A stretch of 64,000 nt of DNA from LD21 sp963715785 (lineage in GTDB: Bacteria; Bacteroidota; Bacteroidia; Bacteroidales; VadinHA17): positions 3,162,001-3,226,000 of the forward strand of contig OY970276.1 of assembly GCA_963715785.1 (NCBI GenBank), given 5' to 3'. Of the stretch, positions 26,088 through 34,475 are shown one piece after another. The position numbers and the translations under genes are program-made. Each line of letters starts with the position of its first letter. Within the stretch, counting starts at the first letter, position 1. The notes under the pieces were generated by a model. It ran no database searches, had not been told where the DNA came from, and was given only the letters and a program-made list of their open reading frames with translations.

Positions 26088-28340
26088 TTATTTATAGTAA
26101 AATTTCTCTTTGCTTATCTCTACAAGGAATCTGCTGGGATAGGAGAGGAATGCATTATATGTTGAAACAAATGAAGGCATTGTGATTATCAGATCCTGTT
26201 TTGCCCGGCTGCAGGCAACGTAGAAGAGACGACGTTCCTCCTCAAGCTCTTCAATGTTATTCAATGCTCTGACCGAGGGGATCAATCCATCGAGAGCATG
26301 CGGGATAATTACACTGAACCATTCCAAACCCTTAGCAGAATGTATTGTCGATATTGTCAGCGGTTTGTCTTCCGACTCATCAATTAACGGCACCGTTTTA
26401 CTGCCAAACTTTTTTGACGGCGGGTCAAGCGCAAAATCTGTGAGAAATTTATCGAGAGTGTCGTATCGCGAGGAAAGATCGGCCAGGACTTTTATATCGA
26501 GAAGACGGATCTGATAATCGTATTCTGTAGCCTGGAGGATAGGAGCATAGTATTCAAGTATGATCTCAATCTTCCCTGATATACTTATTTTATTGTCACT
26601 GGCGCGGTTAATCATATCTGTTAACCTGTTCAATCCCTCTGCAAACTTTGTATTTTCAAAGGAATTTTTTTGAATGCCGCTTTCTGAAATGATTTTTTCA
26701 ATGATCTTCCTTGCAGTAACAAGTCCGACTCCGGGAATATATTTCAGTATCCTGTGCCAGGCGACGGCGTCATATGGGTTCTGCAATATTCTCAGATATG
26801 AGATAATGTCTTTAACGTGCTTTCTTTCATTGAAGGCAAGTCCGCCGACAGCGATATACGGAATACTTCTCTTATTCAGTTCCACTTCAATGTACCTTGC
26901 ATGCCAGAAAGCCCTCACAAGGATTGCCACCTGATTAAGTGCAATTCCTTTTTCCCTGTATTCGATGATTTTATCAACTATAAACTCAGCCTCCAGCTGC
27001 TGGTCATAAAATTTTCTTACAACAGGCACTGCATCATATAATATTATTGAAAAAAGCTGTTTCTTATAACCAATGCGCGCACTCCCTATTATAGCATTAG
27101 TAAAGTCAAGGATCTTCTGGTTGCTCCTGTAATTCTGTTCTATCTTTATTACCCTGCAATCGGGGTATTTCTGCGGGAATCTTAAAATATTCTCATAATT
27201 AGCTCCCCTGAATGAATAAATGCTCTGGGAATCATCGCCAACCACCAGAATATTCCTGTTATTTTCCGAGAGAAATTCAACAATCTCTTTCTGGACTACA
27301 TTCGTATCCTGATATTCATCCACCATTATATATCTGAATTCGTTGTTCAGTTTTCTTCTGAATCCGGGGTTATCACGCAGTGAGTCTCTCAGGACTTCCA
27401 TCAGATCATCGTAATCAAATATCTTGCATATCCTCTTATATTTTTCATAGCCCTTGTTTATCAGTTCAATCTGATCAATAAATTCAAGCAATCCCGAGAA
27501 CTCATTTTGGATCACCTCCCTGATAGTCATATTTCTGTTCCTTGCAGATGAGAATATTTCCTGAAGCCTGTTTTTCTTCGGAAATGCTTTCTCCTTTTTT
27601 TCGATTTTCAATTCTGATTTAACAAGGTCAATGGTATCAGCTGAATCTTCCGAATCGATAATTGTAAAATTTGAAGGAATTCCAAGAAGATTGGCGTTTT
27701 TTCTCAGGATGTAATTTGAAAAAGAATGGAACGTGCCTCCAAAGACTTTTTGTGCTTTATTGTCATTGAGCAATCCCTGTACTCTTCCTATCATCTCGCT
27801 GGCTGCTTTCCTTGTGAATGTAAGCAGGAGTATTTCATCGGGGTTGATACCGTTTTCGAGCATGAAAGCTACTCTGTGGACGATGATTCTTGTCTTTCCG
27901 CTTCCGGCGCCTGCAATTACGAGCACAGGCCCATTAATTGTGGTTACTGCTTCCAGCTGGGTGACATTAAGTTCGTTCCTGTAGTTGATCTTATATGATT
28001 TGGTCAGTTTAATTTCAGAACTTACCTTCGACCTGTTTTCTATCGAACTGATGATCGATTTAAGTTCTTCAATCTTTCTTGCTGTCTGTTCAGTGGAATC
28101 GACTTCAGGAAAATCATTAAGTGAAACATTGGTGAGGTCTGTACCCGGCTTTCCGGGATAGGAGTTTGCTCTGATACTCTGTCTCAGAGCAAGATCGCCC
28201 ACCAGATCGAGAAATTCCCCGGAAGAATTTTCATCTTTTGAAAATTCCGAGCCGGGCGGTACAGACTTATCTTCCTCAAAGGCTGAAACAGCTTTGTTTT
28301 TCCTGGAGAAGCCCTCAAATAATCTGTCCAAAACCGACAT
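26088..28340 (-). CDS. UvrD/PcrA/Rep-like superfamily 1 DNA helicase
   Basis: A 750-residue SF1A helicase that unwinds DNA 3' to 5'. After an atypical acidic, probably unstructured N-terminal extension of about 110 residues, the helicase core begins with the Q motif (RNELNVTQLEAV) and Walker A (VIAGAGSGKTRII). It continues with motif Ia (LLTFTRKAASEM), the DEYQDTN of motif II, motif III (VVGDDSQSIYSFRGA), motif IV (IEQNYRSNQKIL), motif V (ISTIHSAKGLEW) and motif VI (EERRLFYVACSRAK). It is longer than Rep and lacks the C-terminal tail of PcrA, so I leave the name open. It is flanked on both sides by GTTGAAAA-type repeats; the -7 box is at 28376-28383. Confidence 0.9.
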   Translation of the reverse strand: MSVLDRLFEGFSRKNKAVSAFEEDKSVPPGSEFSKDENSSGEFLDLVGDLALRQSIRANSYPGKPGTDLTNVSLNDFPEVDSTEQTARKIEELKSIISSIENRSKVSSEIKLTKSYKINYRNELNVTQLEAVTTINGPVLVIAGAGSGKTRIIVHRVAFMLENGINPDEILLLTFTRKAASEMIGRVQGLLNDNKAQKVFGGTFHSFSNYILRKNANLLGIPSNFTIIDSEDSADTIDLVKSELKIEKKEKAFPKKNRLQEIFSSARNRNMTIREVIQNEFSGLLEFIDQIELINKGYEKYKRICKIFDYDDLMEVLRDSLRDNPGFRRKLNNEFRYIMVDEYQDTNVVQKEIVEFLSENNRNILVVGDDSQSIYSFRGANYENILRFPQKYPDCRVIKIEQNYRSNQKILDFTNAIIGSARIGYKKQLFSIILYDAVPVVRKFYDQQLEAEFIVDKIIEYREKGIALNQVAILVRAFWHARYIEVELNKRSIPYIAVGGLAFNERKHVKDIISYLRILQNPYDAVAWHRILKYIPGVGLVTARKIIEKIISESGIQKNSFENTKFAEGLNRLTDMINRASDNKISISGKIEIILEYYAPILQATEYDYQIRLLDIKVLADLSSRYDTLDKFLTDFALDPPSKKFGSKTVPLIDESEDKPLTISTIHSAKGLEWFSVIIPHALDGLIPSVRALNNIEELEEERRLFYVACSRAKQDLIITMPSFVSTYNAFLSYPSRFLVEISKEKFYYK

Positions 28341-28375
28341 GGCAAAAATAGTTTTTAAAGTCTGTCAATAAGATG

Positions 28376-28383
28376 CAAAGGTA
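28376..28383 (-). promoter_or_regulatory. -7 box of the helicase gene
   Basis: TACCTTTG on the minus strand matches TAnnTTTG and lies 36 bp before the helicase ATG. The next 21 bases upstream (to GAAAGG on the plus strand) align without gaps to those above the ABC operon's -7 box. Confidence 0.5.
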
Positions 28384-28389
28384 ATTATA

Positions 28390-28452
28390 ATGAGGGCTGA
28401 AAGGAGTCGAAAAGTTGAAAGAGTTGAAAATTGCAGGGGTTGAAGAAGTTGA
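28390..28452. repeat. GTTGAAAA-type low-complexity repeat
   Basis: Degenerate direct repeats of GTTGAAAA/GTTGAAGA fill the gap between the hybrid kinase stop and the helicase promoter. The block begins GGGCTGAAAGG, close to GGGTTGAAAGG at 25912-25922 in the repeat on the other side of the helicase gene. Confidence 0.65.
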
Positions 28453-28456
28453 AGGT

Positions 28457-30157
28457 TTACCTGAAATGTTGTTTTATAAGCAGGGTTAAGGCACCTGTGT
28501 GAATAGGTTTTGCGATATAATCATTGCAGCCTGCTTCGATTGCTTTGTCCCTGTCGCCCGACAATGCATATGCGGTCTGTGCAATAATCACAACATTTTT
28601 ATTGAATTTTCGTATCTCCCGGGTTGACTCATACCCGTCCATTTCAGGAATCTGTATATCCATGAGTATGAGATCAATATCCGAATTTTTTCTGCATGCA
28701 TCAACTGCAGCAGTCCCTGTATTCACTTTCAGGATTTCCCTGCTTAGCAATTTTATTTCCCTGCCAATCAGCATCTCAGATGCCAAATCATCCTCTACAA
28801 TCATGATCTTCAGCATTTTAATCCTTGCCATATCCTCCACGTCAGGATTTATATTCAAAGCAGGTGATACAGCGATCGAATCAGTATTATATGGAAGTGT
28901 GAAGTAAAAAGAAGATCCCTCATGCGGGGCACTTTCCACCCATATCGTTCCGCCAAGCATCTCCACATACGCCTTTGCTATTGATAGTCCCAATCCGGCT
29001 CCCTGATAGGCGTTCTTATCGATAATGTCTGCCTGAACAAATCTTTCAAATATAGCTTCATGTCTGTCTTCTGATATCCCGATACCAGTATCCCTGACAA
29101 AGAATTCCAGTTCTGCTGAAGTTTTTTCGCTCTTTCTGCTGTATCCTACTTCTATTGAACCCTCATCTGTGTATTTAATAGCATTCTTGACCAGGTTTAT
29201 CAGAATGGCATAGAGTTTTTCAGGATCTGTTTTTATTATGGCTTCTGTTGATGAGAGTGTTTTTTTAACCGTAATATGCATGCCTTTTTTCTCAATCTCG
29301 GGTTTGAAAAAGTTATAAATATAATCGAGCTGTTCATTAATATCCGAAACCTTTACGTCAAGCTTCATCAATCCTGATTCAATTTTCGAGATATCAATAA
29401 TATCGTTTATGATACTGAGCATTCGTTTTCCGCTTTTCTCAATTATGCTGACGAACTCCTGCTGCTCCTGGCCTGAAAGATTTGGCTCTTTCAGAAGTTC
29501 GGCAAAACCCAGTATGCCGTTCATCGGAGTCCTGATCTCATGACTCATATTGGCAAGGAATGCAGATTTAAGCTTATCGGCTAGTTGTGCCTTCTGCTGC
29601 TGCCTGATATAGAATTTAAGGGCGGCGTTCAGCATAAGAATGCTAAGAAAAAGGTATATCAGCAACCCGGTGTACAAATCAATAAGACGTGCGGAATCCT
29701 TTACATATTTACCGACAGATTCCGGAAATCGGTATTCGATATAGAATAAGACAGTGACATTTGCAAAAACTAATACTGAGAAGGCAAATTTTTCTTTTTT
29801 TGCAAAAAAGACGATGATAAACGATTCAACTACCACGAACAGATAGAGTATCGGGCCATTTGATCCATAGTTTATAAACCATTGAATGTTTAGCAGGATA
29901 ATGCCATTTATTATAATAAAATATTTTGAGACAGTATATTTTTCCTTATTTCTGCTATATAAATACATCAGGCCAAAAATGACTGTTGTGCTGAGAGTGC
30001 AGATTATTGTAAGACCTCCAAGATGTAATCCGAGATTGATCACGGTTCCTATAAGTCCAAATATTGCAGTTATGAAGCAAAAGACCAGGACCAGGTAATT
30101 GACCAGTCCGATTTCTTCAGGGCTTCTGAAAAAATACTGATTAATTTTTTTCAACAT
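28457..30157 (-). CDS. Membrane hybrid histidine kinase with receiver domain
   Basis: A 566-residue hybrid kinase. The N-terminal 190 residues hold six transmembrane helices with very short loops, so the signal is probably sensed in the membrane. HisKA follows, with H206 in LANMSHEIRTPMNGILGF, then an HATPase domain with ILINLVKNAIKYT (N box), DTGIGI (G1) and GAGLGLSIAK (G2). The C-terminal receiver domain starts at about 448 (KIMIVEDD) with phospho-accepting D500 in LMDIQIPEMDGY and K550 in AKPIH. There is no output domain, so phosphate must pass to another protein. Its nearest relative in the window is the kinase at 31721-33397, with the same kinase/receiver order and the same IAQTAY receiver motif. 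Confidence 0.9.
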   Translation of the reverse strand: MLKKINQYFFRSPEEIGLVNYLVLVFCFITAIFGLIGTVINLGLHLGGLTIICTLSTTVIFGLMYLYSRNKEKYTVSKYFIIINGIILLNIQWFINYGSNGPILYLFVVVESFIIVFFAKKEKFAFSVLVFANVTVLFYIEYRFPESVGKYVKDSARLIDLYTGLLIYLFLSILMLNAALKFYIRQQQKAQLADKLKSAFLANMSHEIRTPMNGILGFAELLKEPNLSGQEQQEFVSIIEKSGKRMLSIINDIIDISKIESGLMKLDVKVSDINEQLDYIYNFFKPEIEKKGMHITVKKTLSSTEAIIKTDPEKLYAILINLVKNAIKYTDEGSIEVGYSRKSEKTSAELEFFVRDTGIGISEDRHEAIFERFVQADIIDKNAYQGAGLGLSIAKAYVEMLGGTIWVESAPHEGSSFYFTLPYNTDSIAVSPALNINPDVEDMARIKMLKIMIVEDDLASEMLIGREIKLLSREILKVNTGTAAVDACRKNSDIDLILMDIQIPEMDGYESTREIRKFNKNVVIIAQTAYALSGDRDKAIEAGCNDYIAKPIHTGALTLLIKQHFR

Positions 30158-30551
30158 ACAATACCTTTTTAAAATACTGATCCTGAAATTTTTGACCCCG
30201 GATTGTCAACTAAAATGCTAAATGGCCATTTGAGTATAAATACTATCGCATTTCCTGTTAAAAGGATTACTAAATTTAATATAAAAAATCAATAAATCGA
30301 CAAAATCCTGAATAATTCCTGTCCGGATGATTGCAGATTTCTATGATAAGATATAAACCCGGTTGATCTGAAGGTCTAACAATGTTGTAATGCAGAATGG
30401 GCGACCCATTTATTAATACGAGTCACTAGTTGTTAAGTGCAGGAGCGGGCTTCTGAAGGATTGCTAAAAAGGCCGGTGATGGAATGCCGGTCGGTAAATG
30501 ACAAAAAAAAGGGGTGCAAATACACCCCTGAACAATCTCAATCAGTTAAGA
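30158..30551. other. Intergenic region between HU gene and hybrid kinase
   Basis: A 394-bp stretch upstream of the hybrid kinase and downstream of the HU gene, both on the minus strand. It holds the HU terminator at 30502-30530 and a GC-rich segment around 30462-30492 that can pair weakly with itself (GCCGG repeats). I find no coding frame with a plausible product and no clean TAnnTTTG box for the kinase. Confidence 0.6.
30502..30530 (-). terminator. Rho-independent terminator of the HU gene
   Basis: On the minus strand AGGGGTG (30529-30523) pairs with CACCCCT (30516-30510) around a 6-nt loop, followed by a run of eight T. It starts 22 bp past the HU stop. Confidence 0.92.
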
Positions 30552-30821
30552 TTAAAGACCTTTGTTGAGAGCCGGAGCTGCTTTGAATTTGACAACTTTT
30601 TTAGCAGGAACGTTCAGTTTAGCGCCTGTACGAGGGTTACGAACTACTCTTGCACTTCTCTTGTCAACTTTAAAAGTACCCAGACCAGGGAGCTGAATCC
30701 TTTGGCCTTTTTTCATTGATTTTCCAAAGGCTCCGACAAATGCGTTTAAAGCTTTGCCTGCATCTTTAATAGAAAGACCTGCGTCAGCGGCAATTTCATT
30801 AACTAATTCTTTTTTTGTCAT
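30552..30821 (-). CDS. HU family DNA-binding protein
   Basis: An 89-residue histone-like protein that binds and bends DNA as a dimer. It begins MTKKELVNEIAADAGLSIKDA (helix-turn-helix dimer core) and carries GQRIQLPGLGTFKV and then RNPRTGAKLNVPAKKVVKFKAAPALN, which covers the beta-arm tip RNPxTG with its DNA-intercalating proline and the conserved C-terminal helix. Length and motifs are those of a standard HU. A consensus promoter and a strong terminator frame it, so it is a highly expressed single gene. Confidence 0.95.
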   Translation of the reverse strand: MTKKELVNEIAADAGLSIKDAGKALNAFVGAFGKSMKKGQRIQLPGLGTFKVDKRSARVVRNPRTGAKLNVPAKKVVKFKAAPALNKGL

Positions 30822-30864
30822 AATACAAAGATTTAATGGTTAGACCAATCTTAATAATTAAATA

Positions 30865-30895
30865 CAAATTTATTTTTTTTAAATTCATGTGCAAA
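30865..30895 (-). promoter_or_regulatory. Consensus Bacteroidota promoter of the HU gene
   Basis: On the minus strand TTTG (30895-30892), exactly 19 bp, then TAAATTTG (30872-30865). This is a full match to the -33/-7 consensus of the Bacteroidota primary sigma factor. The -7 box lies 43 bp before the ATG. Confidence 0.85.
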
Positions 30896-31123
30896 TTTAT
30901 TTTGCCGTTTTTCCACAAATAGTGCCACTTTTAGGTTAAAACAGCGCTAATTTCGGATGAAATCGGGATTTGGTTCAAAATATCGCATCACCTCACTAAT
31001 CTTGAACTTGAGAACGTTTAGGGAATAATTTTGTTCATAATCTGTTTATAAAAACTATACATAGCTGACTATGAGGTACATACAGAATTGTTTCAAAAAA
31101 ATTCCAAAAAAATAAAAATATCT

Positions 31124-31131
31124 TATCTTTG
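31124..31131 (+). promoter_or_regulatory. -7 box of tRNA-Ser
   Basis: TATCTTTG matches TAnnTTTG and ends 20 bp before the tRNA. The region above it is A-rich and has no TTG at the usual -33 distance. Confidence 0.6.
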
Positions 31132-31151
31132 CGGCGGATTATTTGAGAAAA

Positions 31152-31243
31152 GGAGAAATGGCAGAGCGGTCGAATGCGGCGGTCTTGAAAACCGTTGAAC
31201 TGTAACCACGGTTCCGGGGGTTCGAATCCCTCTTTCTCCGCCA
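31152..31243 (+). tRNA. tRNA-Ser (anticodon UGA), CCA encoded
   Basis: A class II tRNA of 92 nt including CCA. The acceptor stem GGAGAAA (31152-31158) pairs with TTTCTCC (31233-31239). The anticodon arm CGGT-CTTGAAA-ACCG gives anticodon TGA at 31186-31188. A long variable arm follows, and the T arm contains GGTTCGAATCC. It reads UCA and UCG-type serine codons. Confidence 0.97.
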
Positions 31244-31370
31244 AATGAAAAAAACTTCCCCACCCAAGTGGGGATTTTTGTTTACAGATGTCCGAGCCAG
31301 GCTCGCCTGAGCGAGGACAGATGATAAACAAAAATTAAATGAGCGAAGCGAAAGGGAGTTTTTTTCATTT
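31243..31370. repeat. 128-bp nested palindrome directly after tRNA-Ser
   Basis: AAATGAAAAAAACTTCCC (31243-31260) pairs with GGGAGTTTTTTTCATTT (31354-31370) with one bulge. Inside it ATTTTTGTTTA (31274-31284) pairs perfectly with TAAACAAAAAT (31325-31335), and TGTCC (31289-31293) with GGACA (31315-31319). The left arm begins at the last base of the tRNA CCA. It may be an inserted miniature element or a very long termination structure. Confidence 0.7.
31256..31283 (+). terminator. Rho-independent terminator of tRNA-Ser
   Basis: CCCCAC-CCAA-GTGGGG (31258-31273) is followed by ATTTTTGTTT. It starts 15 bp after the tRNA and forms one arm of the larger palindrome. Confidence 0.85.
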
Positions 31371-31720
31371 GAAGCCATCCCCAAGGGATCGCGAGTCAAA
31401 ATCTGACCAGCCGACTTTTTCCCACATTGCACTTGCATAAGTGACCTTGCCATAAAATTCCTTTTTCACCAAAGTACCTGCATTCTTTAGAAATTGGTTA
31501 AAGGATCTTTGATATCCTTGTTTAATCCCAAGAACATTTTTTATGAAGAAAAGAGGTTTAAACAGGTTTGAAACGCGTTCCTGAATTGTATTTCCTGAAA
31601 CAAAACCCAAAAATTTCCTATTTTTACAAATTGCTGCCGGTCGTTCCCCGAACACACGCGACGATATTATCCGGATTAATCCCAACTCAAAATTGAGGAT
31701 ATTATGCACAGGATATTGAT
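31371..31720. other. Gene-poor stretch upstream of hybrid kinase
   Basis: About 350 bp. The minus strand is open for 127 codons from 31748 to 31365, but the frame starts inside the next gene, ends inside the palindrome, and its product matches nothing I recognise. I treat it as non-coding. No TAnnTTTG box with proper spacing is seen before the kinase ATG at 31721. Confidence 0.5.
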
Positions 31721-33397
31721 ATGAATATATTTTCAAACGCTGAATCAAACAGACAAAATGCTGTATATGAGACCCTTATTTGTTTAATTGGCTATAAGGC
31801 AAAAAATTTTATTGATTTTTTGAATTTTTTTCTCAAAGAGGTTCTTAAACAAACACACAGCAGCTCGGGATACATTTTTACTATCTCTGAGGAGAAAAAA
31901 TCCTTTGAGCTCACAGATTGCCTTGTCAACTCTCAAAGCAATCGATTTGTCAATGAACCTGTTACAGTTTATGAATTAAATACTGCCGGTCCCTGGCTGA
32001 AGGCATATGAACTGAAGAAATTATATGTTCTGAACAATGAATCCAGATTATTCCCAAAGTCTGAAAACAGGTGGTCGTATGAATCAGCCGGAAGGCTTTG
32101 TTCCATTCCTGTTACCGTTGATGACTGTATAAATACCATACTTGTGATTACCGGCAAGGAAACTGATTACAGCATTGATGATATTGAATTTCTGGAATCA
32201 ATAAACGGACCATTAAGCAATCTTGCTGCGAATTTCAAAAGGCTGGATAATCTTGCTATTGCAAAAGAAAATGCGGAAAGAAACGAAAAGCGTAAGATAT
32301 CTTATCTTACAAATATTTCTCATGAAATCAAAACTCCTGTCAATGCTATTTCCGGATTCTCCCAGCTTCTGAAGGAGGACAATCAATCTCCCGGGAACAA
32401 ACAGAAATTCCTCGACGTGATCATAGAAAGCTCTAATGATCTGGTTTCGATTATTAATAATGTAACGGAGATCTCAAACATTGAATCCGGATTCCTTAAA
32501 ATTACTAACGAGGAGGTTCTGCTCACTGACGTTTTTAACGAACTGATTGAGCAGTTCAAAGAGGAAGCGCTGAGGAAAAAGATTGTCTTCCAGTCTGATA
32601 CAGGTATTTCTGTAAAAAATATGAAAATACTCGCAGACAGAAGCAGATTGCTACAGACGCTTTCAGCTCTTTTATCCAATGCTTTCAGGTTTACCTTTAC
32701 CGGGAAAATTGTATTTGGATACAGGCTAAGCAATGGTTTTGTTGAGTTCTTTGTATCTGATACCGGAGTTGGGATTCCTGACGAGCAGAAGGATAATGTA
32801 TTTGACCATTTTTTTCAGACAGGCGATTCAGTATTAAAGTCTTTTAAAGGAGCCGGGTTGGGTTTGACAATCTCCAAAGCGCTGGCGGAGAGAATGGGCG
32901 GGAAAATATGGTGCGAGTCGGTTGAAGGCAAAGGTTCCGTTTTCCATTTTACAATTCCACATATACCAGTAGTGACATCGAATATTCCTGTTCTTACAAA
33001 AGTTCATGAAGAGGGCAGGCCGGGCAGAAAAAAAATAGTTCTTGTTGCAGAAGATGATAATGTGAATTTCATGCTTGTGCAAAACTTTCTTTCGGTGCTC
33101 GATGTCGTTTTGCTGAGGGCCTTTAACGGGAAAGAAGCTGTTGATATCTGTGCATCAAATAATATTGACCTGGTTTTGATGGATATAAGAATGCCAGTTA
33201 TGGATGGCTATACTGCAATTGATATTATAAGAAAGTCAAAACCTGACCAGAAAATTATAGCTCAGACAGCTTATACAAATGACCGGGAAACAGCCCTTGC
33301 CAAAGGGTGTAACGATTTTATAGCAAAGCCATTCGCAAAGGCGCAATTCATAGATCTTGTCAGGAATTATTTGATCGAGGCTGATAAACCAACCTGA
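31721..33397 (+). CDS. Cytoplasmic hybrid histidine kinase, GAF-HisKA-HATPase-REC
   Basis: A 558-residue soluble hybrid kinase without transmembrane helices. A GAF-like sensor covers about 15-175 (with SSSGYIFTISEEKK and a final ESINGPLSNLA helix). HisKA has H201 in LTNISHEIKTPVNAISGF. The HATPase domain has SALLSNAFRFT (N box), DTGVGI (G1) and GAGLGLTISKALAERMGG (G2). The receiver domain begins at about 443 (KIVLVAEDD), with phospho-accepting D488 in LMDIRMPVMDGY and a Lys in AKPFA. There is no output domain. Sequence features in the receiver (IAQTAY, AxxxGCNDxIAKP) closely match the kinase at 28457-30157, so they may be paralogues. A terminator separates it from the convergent PorP gene. 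Confidence 0.9.
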   Translation: MNIFSNAESNRQNAVYETLICLIGYKAKNFIDFLNFFLKEVLKQTHSSSGYIFTISEEKKSFELTDCLVNSQSNRFVNEPVTVYELNTAGPWLKAYELKKLYVLNNESRLFPKSENRWSYESAGRLCSIPVTVDDCINTILVITGKETDYSIDDIEFLESINGPLSNLAANFKRLDNLAIAKENAERNEKRKISYLTNISHEIKTPVNAISGFSQLLKEDNQSPGNKQKFLDVIIESSNDLVSIINNVTEISNIESGFLKITNEEVLLTDVFNELIEQFKEEALRKKIVFQSDTGISVKNMKILADRSRLLQTLSALLSNAFRFTFTGKIVFGYRLSNGFVEFFVSDTGVGIPDEQKDNVFDHFFQTGDSVLKSFKGAGLGLTISKALAERMGGKIWCESVEGKGSVFHFTIPHIPVVTSNIPVLTKVHEEGRPGRKKIVLVAEDDNVNFMLVQNFLSVLDVVLLRAFNGKEAVDICASNNIDLVLMDIRMPVMDGYTAIDIIRKSKPDQKIIAQTAYTNDRETALAKGCNDFIAKPFAKAQFIDLVRNYLIEADKPT

Positions 33398-33464
33398 CTA
33401 AAAACCTCTTCAGGGGCAGTTATACGGCAGACTGCTAGGAGGAGCAAAAGAAATGAATATAGCC

Positions 33465-33503
33465 AAAAAAGAGAGGGTGAGCTACTGAAGCCACCCTCTT
33501 TCA
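33465..33503 (+). terminator. Bidirectional terminator between convergent genes
   Basis: AGAGGGTG (33472-33479) pairs with CACCCTCT (33492-33499) around 12 nt. The plus side ends CTCTTTCATCATATTTT, and the minus side runs into TTTTTT. It lies between the hybrid kinase and the PorP/SprF gene. Confidence 0.75.
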
Positions 33504-33528
33504 TCATATTTTATTCATTCAGATATCC

Positions 33529-34428
33529 TTATTTTGCATTTTTTGGCTTGAATAGTCTGACGCCGAGAGTAACCTGGTGGCTTCCGAATGTGTTAAGAGC
33601 GACATTCGTGCTCAGGTTATATGAGTAGTTAACAAGTATCCCGTCGGCAACTTCGGCTCCGATTCCCATGCCCCAGATACCGCCGGTACGGAAAACAAGC
33701 AAGCCCCATAACTTCTTTTTATAGTTCACCTCTGAAGCCAGTTCTAGTTGTGAAGGATAATTCTGTCCTCCCCGAAAAATGACAAAAGGTTTAACACCCC
33801 AGATGTCATTTGCCTGGTAGTAATAGGAGCCGTGGACCAGGTAATTTTTCAACGGTTTGTAGGTAATATCAGCATCGCTGTATTTTGCCGTACCAAACAT
33901 AACATTTGAAAAGAGTATGCCCCCTTCTATATTTTTATGCCTGTACAAAGCGCTTATATCCGTGGCAACTTTAATTTTCGACTTTTCTGTCCCATACATG
34001 AGTGCAGCATCCTGCACATAAGTCTGATCATTATAGTATTTGCCAAGATCAATTGAATTCTTGTAAAATCCTGCTGACAGTCCGAAGTTTAGAAAATGTT
34101 CTCCTTCAAAATGCACTTCATATGTATATGTTCCGAGAAGCAAAGTCTGTTTGAAAATGTCGGTTTTATCATATATGAATCTTCCGCCCAGGCCGACTTT
34201 TCCTTTCAGCCTGTCGTTATAACTAAGCTGACATGTCACTGGACCACCATCAACTCCTGTCCAATCCGAACGATAGTCAAGGAATATTGTCTTCATGCTT
34301 TTTAAACCTGCATATGAAGGATTCATATTGAAGGAATTGATATTGTAGGCTTCCATGAAGGGGAATTGCTGGGCAAACAGTCCAACCGGCATTGCCAGCA
34401 TTATCGATATATAGATTATTTTTTTCAT
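33529..34428 (-). CDS. PorP/SprF family type IX secretion membrane protein
   Basis: A 299-residue outer-membrane protein with a signal peptide (MKKIIYISIMLAMPVGLFAQ). The mature part opens FPFMEAYNINSFNMNPSYAGL, the conserved start of PorP/SprF proteins (a x-N-P-(S/A)-YAG motif), followed by FLDYRSDWTGVDGGP and a series of amphipathic strands. SprF of Flavobacterium is needed to deliver the neighbouring giant adhesin SprB to the surface. Here the gene lies 47 bp downstream of the adhesin gene on the same strand, matching that pairing, so it is probably the dedicated partner of this adhesin. Confidence 0.92.
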   Translation of the reverse strand: MKKIIYISIMLAMPVGLFAQQFPFMEAYNINSFNMNPSYAGLKSMKTIFLDYRSDWTGVDGGPVTCQLSYNDRLKGKVGLGGRFIYDKTDIFKQTLLLGTYTYEVHFEGEHFLNFGLSAGFYKNSIDLGKYYNDQTYVQDAALMYGTEKSKIKVATDISALYRHKNIEGGILFSNVMFGTAKYSDADITYKPLKNYLVHGSYYYQANDIWGVKPFVIFRGGQNYPSQLELASEVNYKKKLWGLLVFRTGGIWGMGIGAEVADGILVNYSYNLSTNVALNTFGSHQVTLGVRLFKPKNAK

Positions 34429-34475
34429 TCTGTTATTTTTAAGGTCTGTGTTTTGTTTTTATAGTCAGGCTGGCG

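Noticed and set aside
31139..31453. Minus-strand open frame ending in SNPRNRGYSSTVFKTAAFD-like text
   Set aside because: It is the antisense translation of the tRNA-Ser gene and its flank, a well-known spurious protein; the same holds for the frame at 31035-31331.
31365..31748. 127-codon minus-strand frame before the hybrid kinase
   Set aside because: It overlaps the kinase start and the palindrome, has no family-like motif, and no promoter or start signal supports it.
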